A stretch of DNA of 64,000 bases, from positions 25,048,001 through 25,112,000 of the forward strand of contig JAKSXM010000014.1 of the NCBI GenBank assembly GCA_022575985.1, read 5' to 3'. Both the position numbers and the translations under genes were made by a program. Below, piece after piece: positions 48,001-57,000 of this stretch; position 1 is the stretch's first letter, and the number at the start of each line of letters is the position of its first letter. The notes under the pieces are model-generated. The model saw nothing but the letters and a program-made list of their open reading frames with translations. It was not told the DNA's origin and did not search any database. The DNA comes from Anagrus nilaparvatae (lineage: Eukaryota > Arthropoda > Insecta > Hymenoptera > Mymaridae).

Positions 48001-51000
48001 TGTCACCCGCATTTTTTTTTTCTTCATTTTGACGCCGGTTTCATGCCAATCGGTTTGGTGGTTCTTGCGTCATTAGGGTACAAACAGACAAACAAACAGA
48101 CAAACAAACAGACAAACAAACAAATAAATTTTCAAATATATATAGTATATTAAGATTAAGATATAGTAAAAAATTTTTAAAATATTTTATAAAATTTTAA
48201 AGATACCTCCGTTTTGAATAAAAATTTCAGAGAATACGTAAAAATTAGTGCTGAATTGAATACTATGAAGTGCGATACCAAAATTTTTCGATAGTATCGA
48301 GATATTTCAATTTTTGATAAAATTTTTAAAAAATGTTATCAAGTTCAAAAATACTAAAAATTAAATATCTCAAAAACTACGATAGTTAATCAGAAAATAT
48401 AGGGCCTATGTCACCCGCATTTTTTTTTTCTTCATTTTGACGCCGGTTTCATGCCAATCGGTTCGGTGGTTCTTGAGTCATTAGGGTACAGACAAACAGA
48501 CAAACAGACAAACAAACAAATAAATTTTCAAATATATATAGTATTAAGATATACATATATGTACTTTTGCATTATAGAAACTTTCGTCTACTACAATTAT
48601 GTTTCAACCCTTGGCCATAAAAAAAGAGTGCCCCAAAACGCAGTTTTTGTACGATTTGGGCCATTATTTATTTTTCTGGCCATGGGTCGTATTTTAATTA
48701 ATGACTGTATATTATATTTATTTTTAAGTATTTTAATATTGGAAAATATTATTAATAACTTTTATTTTTTTTACAGTTTTAAAAAACGAGCACGAAAACT
48801 CAAATATGCCCACACCAAATATTGGATTTTCAAAGGTATATACTTTACACTTGTTTTGTAAAATTCAACTTTTTTACATTTGCAGGTTATTTAGCATTCC
48901 ACTCAAGTAATAAATTTCTTTATTAAATTCCTCCCTCCAAAAATAAATAACTTTATGAAAACTTTCATCTTTAGTAAAAAGGTCAATGAAATTGGATGAT
49001 ATTATAAATATCCACTAAAACTCTAGCTGCTATTAAAAACGGGTAGAGTCAAGCATATCACAATGCTACTCACAATATCATGAAAATTGAACAAATCTGA
49101 AAACCTAAAATTAACCAATAAAAAAAAATTTACAAACCTACAGTGTTGAAAATACGTGATTCAGAGTATATGCGTTTTATACAGTTTTAAACAAAATTTT
49201 TAGGTTTATTTATAATCGATGAAAAATATTTAAGTCTAAGAAATTAATGGGATAGGAATTATAGTTATCTAAAAAATATCTACATAAACTGGAATTCTGC
49301 TTTCTAATACAGTTATATATTTAAAAATTTAAGGGACGCATTTATTAAGAATGCATTAAAATTTAGAATAAATTGTGAATACTCTCGAATTTTTAGACCC
49401 TACGTGTATTCCTTATATCTTATGACTTAGAGTAATTATTATTTATTCCGTGGAAACTCCATAATGACCATTTTGGAAAATGACAAATACATATAAATTA
49501 TATATAATAACGTATGCAATGATATTTTTATTGATGAAAATATTCATTTTTTCACTCAAAAATATTTTGCTATTTTCCAATATGACGAACTTAAAATATA
49601 CAAAAGGGAACTTTCTGTTTTTCTGAACCTTTAAACCCCCAGGTAATGTAGCCCAAGTTTTCTTTTTTATATTTGTTGGTCCGCCATCTTGGAAAATCGG
49701 AAAATATGTTGGGGTGAAAAAATAAATCATTTTCACTCACGTAAAAAGATTAAGCTTAATTTTAAAAATTAAGCCTTTTTAGGTTAGTCCGTAAACTTAC
49801 TTCAGTAAGCTTACCCAAAATTAAGCTTAATCCTTTTACGTGGGCATCTTGGGAGATTGGGAAAATTTGTTGGGGTAAAAATATAAAAATTTTCCTCTAT
49901 AAAAACGTTTTTCGCAACCTCAAAATCCCTAGATAATTTAGAAAACTGCTTTAATTTAAATTATAATTAAAATTTTTGGGGTCAATAATATACCTTATGG
50001 TTAACGACATGGTTTATCATATGGGATAAATCATTATGGTTTTTCTTGTGCGAGATTTTTTTCTTTTTTCCACCACATCACCGGCACCACCACTGCCTAG
50101 TCCACCAAGGCCCTCCAGTAACTTACTTACCTTACCAGTATCTTTCAGGTTCGGTACTTAAGAGACCGAACAAGACCAAGAGAAACCCGTAAGGTCTCTT
50201 AAGTCAGTAGCCCCTCGCGTGTATTATTTAGGTCAAATTTTTTCACGAAGTTAACATTTAAATTATTAATCGCATTTTTGAAGTTTATGATAAAAATTTA
50301 TTTTATTTTTGAAGATTATTAATTTATCGAAATCTTTTCTTTGTTGACCTTCATAATTTTTAACAATAATCTATAAGTCTATAAATATTTAATGTCAATT
50401 TTGTAAATGCAAGCTTATCAAGTCATAAAATTATTTTATATACACATACGTCAAATTTTATTTTATATCTATATTTTTGTGCAGTAGACGTCTATTGTTT
50501 ATTCATAAGCATATATTTTAATATTTACGTAAAATCAAAGGTTTACCATAATTTTAATTTTGCTCTTTAGAATGCTTATAAGGTCTATATACCCTCAAAA
50601 ATGCGAAAATTATATTTATAACTATAAGCTAAAAAATTAGGAATCTTAATTTTAAATTTATCTTATGTATTATATAGTACTATATCTCGATGATTAGAAC
50701 CATCATAGGTCAAGATAATTTTATAGTACTGAAAATTCACTTGGTTAAGCGCAGTTTCACTCTTTTCAACCATTAGGTTGGAAATATAAATAGATTGTCT
50801 CTGCTAGAAAATTTCTTAGAGATAACATAAAGGAAATCGTTGAGGATATCTTTTAATTTTGATAAATTCAGGTTAAAAAACTGCAATGATTTTATATTTG
50901 ATCCCAAAAAAATTTTAGTTAGTCACCCGTTCTTTTCTCAGCATAATTCATTTTTGGTTAAAATTGTTAATACTTCCATATGGTGTTGAATAATGCGGAT

Positions 51001-54000
51001 CCAAATATTTTTTTCTTATTCAATTTCAGAGTAATTATCCACGGTAACGCTGCTTTGGTTAAATATTCAGCTAATTTGGTTTTAAAATCTAACCAAAAAC
51101 TAAAAAATTAAAAAATATTGATTTAATTCAATGTTTCGGGGTAAGGTTTCCTTGCTTAATACTTTAAGCGATTTTTTTGCAAGAAAGATAAAAAATTTGC
51201 TTAAAATTTAAAATTTTTTGATTATTTTGCTTCTTAATAAGTTATAGCCAATGCGTAAAACATTTTTTTTTGAATTATTTCGAATCAGAAAGCTATCATA
51301 AAAATTTCTGCTGAGAATCATCAAGCAAATTAAGCATTTGTCCAAACAGCGAAATTCTTAAGTTGGTCAAGATTTTAAGCAAAGTAACCTAATAGTACGC
51401 ACGGGTCCCCTGAAACATCCCAGGTATTGATTCTAATTCCAATAGGCTCTCTATGGGCTTAAAAATTTGTTATTAATATGAAAAGTGTAAGAAAGTTTGA
51501 TTTATTATATATTTTTTTTAAATTCATATTTTAACAAGATTGAACCTAATATTTATAGTATCTTTTTATAAAGTATAATATTTCTATACAAAACTAACAA
51601 AACTGATTTGAAATTCTTTAATGACTTGAGCATCAATTTTTCCCCATAACGAAACAACAATTTCTCAAATCCATTGGATCACTTGATGTGAAATATTCCA
51701 TATAAATTTTTTTTTCTTAAAAAATAAATAAAATAAAAAATCAAATATAGATATCACATAATTTATGACAAATGTGATAATTTTTATGACAAATAATAAA
51801 AATACCCATCGTGACAATTTTATCAAAATATTTTATTGTTATTTTTTATTTTAAATTTTACTTCAAAAATAATAAAAAAAAAACTTTTAATTATTTTCTA
51901 GGCCATGTCCGGTTTTATTATAATGATGACACAACAGGGAAAATTACTATACATTTCAGAAAATGCTGCAGAGTACTTAGGTCATTCAATGGTAATTTTA
52001 ATTAAATATAATAATTTATTTATACATAATAATTGTATATTTTCTAAATTTAAGAAATGATAAATCTAAAATTTTTTAGAAATGTATGACCTTAATATGT
52101 TGAAAAATTACTTAAGATACCCTCCGCTTATTCCAAAAAGCATTCAGGGCCTAGAAATGCGAGGCTCATTGTTAAGACAATGTTATAAATAGGGTTTTTA
52201 GGCAATTGTACCAAGTACGCTATCATATTGAATTGCAACAAAATACTTCCGATTGGTCTCATTTTTTTCGTATAGGAACCACATTTTAATACCTATAAAC
52301 TGCAATTACCAATTTTTAAATTGCTGACAAGATGTTGAATCATATCTCGGAAACGCCTAAATCAAAACGTAAAGAAATTTCGGAAACTTGAAACTCGTAC
52401 AAAATTTTTGAGACTAAAAAACTGATTTTCATAAAAAATTACAATTTTAGCAGCAATTTGAAAATTGGTCGTTTTGGGCCAAAAACAGTCATTTGTTTTA
52501 TTGATTATAGCGGCAAGAGAATTAGGGGAATGAAATATAGTACTTATAAGAAAAAATAAGACCAACTAGAATTGTTTTGGTTGAATTGCAAGATTACAGC
52601 GTTATTTGGAAAATTGAAATAAAAAACCTATTTTATAACATTGTCGTAACATTGAGCCCCGTGTTTCTAGGTCCAAAAAGCGCGTTGGAATAAACGGGCG
52701 GTATTTCGGGTGTTTTTTTAGCATATTCTAGTCATCCATAATATAGGCTGTAATTTGATGACCGAAATTTTCTTGTCTCATCTTATTAATAAAATTTTTT
52801 TACAAAATTTTAATTATATGAATTATTATAATAATAGTAAAAAAAATTAAAAAAGTATTAATTTGTTTTGAGATTTTTATAATAATTTTTATAAATTATC
52901 GATAAAGCAAGATGAGAGTGATCTTGAAATAAAAAAATTATTAAAAACAAATTTTTTTTTTAAATCTATTAAAATAGTAAAATAAGAGAATGTAACTCGG
53001 AGCTTAACAATGGATTTTTATTTTTATTTATTTTTTAATATCAAATACGATACTTTAGGAAGATCTTTTAATACACGGCGATAGCATTTATGATGTTGTG
53101 GATAAACAAGACCATATAGTTATTCAAAATCAACTAGCTAGAAATGGCTCAGGAGCACCGGATGACAGAAGATTGTTTTTATGTCGTATTAATGTATCTC
53201 GGAATTCACGGAGGCAACTACGCTTCGGGGATCAAAAGGTATATTTATTTTTATTTTATATATAAATAAAAAGTACATATTTATTATTATATCCATATAA
53301 AAGAATAGTATGTATTGATATCCCACAGACTTTTCTAACATGTAATGTACATTTTTACGGATATATAAGATTACAATTGTTGTAAATTAACCGCATATAG
53401 CTAACTATATAATACTCTATTGATACATGGTTTAAGGTTTTATAAATCATAATTATGTAAAAATAATAAAATAATAATACATATATCTAAAATTGATCTG
53501 CAAATCATTTTTTCGAATAAGATTAGTTATGAAATCAATCGACGATTAAATATTCTGCCGATTTTTAAATTTGGAAATATTGTATATTTTTTTATCTAAA
53601 ATCCATGATCAAAATTTTGAAAATCATTCAGATCTTATGAAAATTTCTATTCAAATCTATAGAATTTTATTAAGTATGTAACCTGCTGATTTTATGGCCG
53701 GATATCCTGAAAAAATTAATTTTAGAAATTAAAATTTTTTTTGAAGAGATTTTTAGGAGAGTTAAAATGAGTTGGAAAAAAAATTTCTCCAAAAACTATA
53801 CATTTTTAGAAACTTTTAAGCTTCTGACTTGTTAAAGTTAAAATAGTATTTTATAAAACGAGTGATATAAAGTTGTATTATACCAAATGCGAAGCTTTAC
53901 AGGCCCGAGGTGCGTACACATACAGCACACAACGTTTCTGAAACGTTTCTAGAACGTTTCTAATGTAAACTAAAATGCAAACAGAAACGTTTATAGAACC

Positions 54001-57000
54001 TTTTCAAAACGTTTTAGAAACGTTATTTAGGTCCGCTTTTTCTTGGAAGCTAAACGTTTTAGAAACGTTTCAGAAAAAAAAAATTTTTTTGGTCCAAAAA
54101 ATTAAATTTTTTTTTGCTAACTGATTATGTTAAAAAAAAAAAAATGAGAAAAAAAACTTCAAATTCAAATGTAAAAAAAATTATTTTACATGGAAACGTT
54201 TTTAAAACGTTTCTGAAACGTTTAGCTTCCAAGAAAAAGCGGACCTAAATAACGTTTCTAAAACGTTTTGAAAACGTTCTATAAACGTTTCTGTTTGCAT
54301 TTTAAAAACGTTCTAGAAACGTTATAGAAACGTTTTGTGCTATATGTGTAGTAACCAAAGAACTGTAATCGTGTTTGATGAAGTATACATTTATTTCATG
54401 AGTTTCAAAAATAATAATACACGCGTAATTTCTATGGAAATCGGTCTCCCGGTGAAATTTGCCGAAAATTTGGGAAATGATTTATTTCGCATCCCTGAGT
54501 AAAAGTCTCAATGGGATAAGAGTTTCAAATGCCCGTTTTTCGGGCCATTTTTAATGGTCAAATATGGAAAAAAAGAAATCCTGTAATTTGAAAACTAAGG
54601 TACATATTCTATAAAATTAGATGTGCTAAGAACGAATCTGGAATCGGGATCCATTCTTCACCCTTATTTTTTGCCCTAGCATCCCCCCTCCCATAAAGGT
54701 TTATACCCCCCCCCCCCCAATATCAAAACTTTACTTAATACAAACATTCAAAAGTGATATCTCTGTTTAGGTTTTTGGCGTAATCAAAATAAATCTGGGA
54801 TCAAAATCCACCCATCACCCTTATATTTTCCTCCAATACCCTCTAATCGTTCCAACCCATTTCTCCGATTACCACTTTCCGATCAACTATTTCCCCGAAT
54901 AGATTTTTTCCCGAATGCTATGCCCCCGAAAAAAATTCTTGTTCATAAAATCATTTTTCGGTTTTATTTTGTCTTAAGTTTCATTTTCATACAAATTTTT
55001 TTAATAATTCCATATTATTCACTTCATATAACAATATAATAACTAAGTGCTAGCAGATACTCAGTTACTCTTTCCATACCATACGTGTCATAAGATTGTA
55101 TGATGTCATGAATTCGTTTCTGCGAATCTATCCACTTTTTCTTAGGACTGCATTTAATTTTTCGACCAAGTGACAATTCAACAACGCTTATCTCTGTATC
55201 GCCCTGTTCTTTTTGGATCTCTTTCAGTGCACTATATAAATCAGGATTATGCTTTCCTACAATAAGGCAAAATCTATTGTGTCACACTTCACTAACGTTG
55301 TTCATCCTGGCTTCTCCTCAAAATATTTCGTTGTATTGGTTCCAAATAATTACATCGTACCGTGGTGGAATACGTCACCTTCTTCCATGTCCTGGTTTTT
55401 CTAAAACATAATTTTCCTGAAAATACTGATAATTTCCGCCATGCTTTAAGGCGCAGTAGCTTTAAGACGGTTAAAGATCTGAATTACATCAGGAATAAGT
55501 ACAAAGGCTAATGCTGCAAACATATGTGTATGATCTTTAATGCTATGATTATCTGGACTATTATACATCGCCTGCAATCCAGTTGTTTGAACTTTTCGAT
55601 AGATTGATTGACTCAGATGGAAGAAACATGTTGATTAGACTGTGTCTTATTTTTTATTTTTCGATATTTTTTGGCTCCCCCATTTTTTCCGAATATTTTT
55701 GTCATAAAAAACTCCCAGCTCCAAGGATTTTGATTTTCGATTTTTTTAACCCGTGCCGCCGAGCACTTGAAGTTTCCCATTTAAATAACATGGGAATATT
55801 GAGTTTTAAGCTATACCGTTAGGTTAATTGGCTACAGTGATGAAAGGATCAGTGATAAAAGAACGCGGTTTACGGCATTTGAAAGGTGACACTTGCACCA
55901 AAAAAAGTAGAACAACCAGAAGTGTTTTGGTTAATTTTTGAGGTTGCAGCGTTTTATCGAAAATTACTGAAAAACCCTGTTTTATAAGATTGAGCCAACA
56001 TGTAAATTTGCGTTTTCAGCCCCAGAATTCCTTTGGAAATGAATGCAGGGCTGATTTCATGTCTTCAAACATATAAAAGAATGTTTTCTAGTAAAAATTA
56101 GCTTTTTAAAATGCTTTCTGACCTCTGTTAAAATTTGTGTAGCTTAAAACTCAAAATTCCCATGTTATTTAAATGGGAAACTTCAACTGCTCGGCGGCAC
56201 GGGTAAAAAAAATCTAAAATCAAAATCCTTGGAGCTGGGAGTTTTTTATGACCAAAATATTCGAAAAAAATGGGGAGAGCCAAAAAATATCGAAAAATAA
56301 AAAATAAGACACAGTCTAATGTTGATATACGCGCATCAGGCAAAACCTCCTTACATGCATTTAATATACCCAATTCAAAATCAGACATTATTGTATCTGG
56401 CTTAATGTTTTGTATACCATACTGTTCGGTTTCAAAAATTACTGCACGAAGAACATATGCATATTGTACTATTTCTTTTGACGAGTGCATATATAAGCGG
56501 TAATTTAAAAAATTTTCTAAATTTTTAAATTTCAAAAAAAATAATAAAAAAATTTCTTTTTGGGAAAATTTCTATTCGGGACAACAGTTTTCGGGGAACT
56601 GTCCATTCGGGAAAAAAGGTTCGTGGAAACTGCATTCTGGGAAAAAGTAAATTAGGGAAAATAGCTGTTCGGGGAGTGGTATTAGGGGGAATGGTAGGTA
56701 ATCAAGGATGATGGGTGGATTCTGACCCAGATTCGTACTTAGCACATAGAAAAACATAGGATACTTTAGTTTTATGATATGATATCTTAGCTGTCGATTT
56801 ACAGGATTTTTTTTTGCCATTTTTCACCATTAAAAATGGTCGTATACCTTAAAGGTGGGCAATTGGAACTTTGATCCCATTGAGACTTTTAATCAGGGAT
56901 GTTAAATGAATCATTTCCCAAATTTTCAGCCAATTTCACCAGAAAACCGATATCCGTAAAAGTGCGGTAAGGTTGTTCCATCTATACGTAAAGTTCAACT

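Larger units (their letters stand above)
36055..48776 (+). other. 12.7-kb intron of dysfusion between bHLH and linker exons
   Basis: The donor is GTAAGA at 36055 and the acceptor TTTTTTTTACAG ends at 48776. It is filled with repeats: a short direct repeat at 36.66-36.74 kb, MITE fragments at 38.4 and 39.2 kb, a CACTG element at 41.64 kb, a LINE tail at 42.74 kb, RTE-like 3' ends at 43.2 and 47.8-48.5 kb, TA microsatellites at 44.23 and 45.15 kb, and a GC-rich island at 45.2-45.8 kb. No independent gene was recognised inside. Confidence 0.75.

Noticed and set aside
50148..50205. Possible tRNA or snoRNA hairpin
   Set aside because: Only one stem is present; no cloverleaf, no A/B box pattern, and no C/D or H/ACA boxes could be found.
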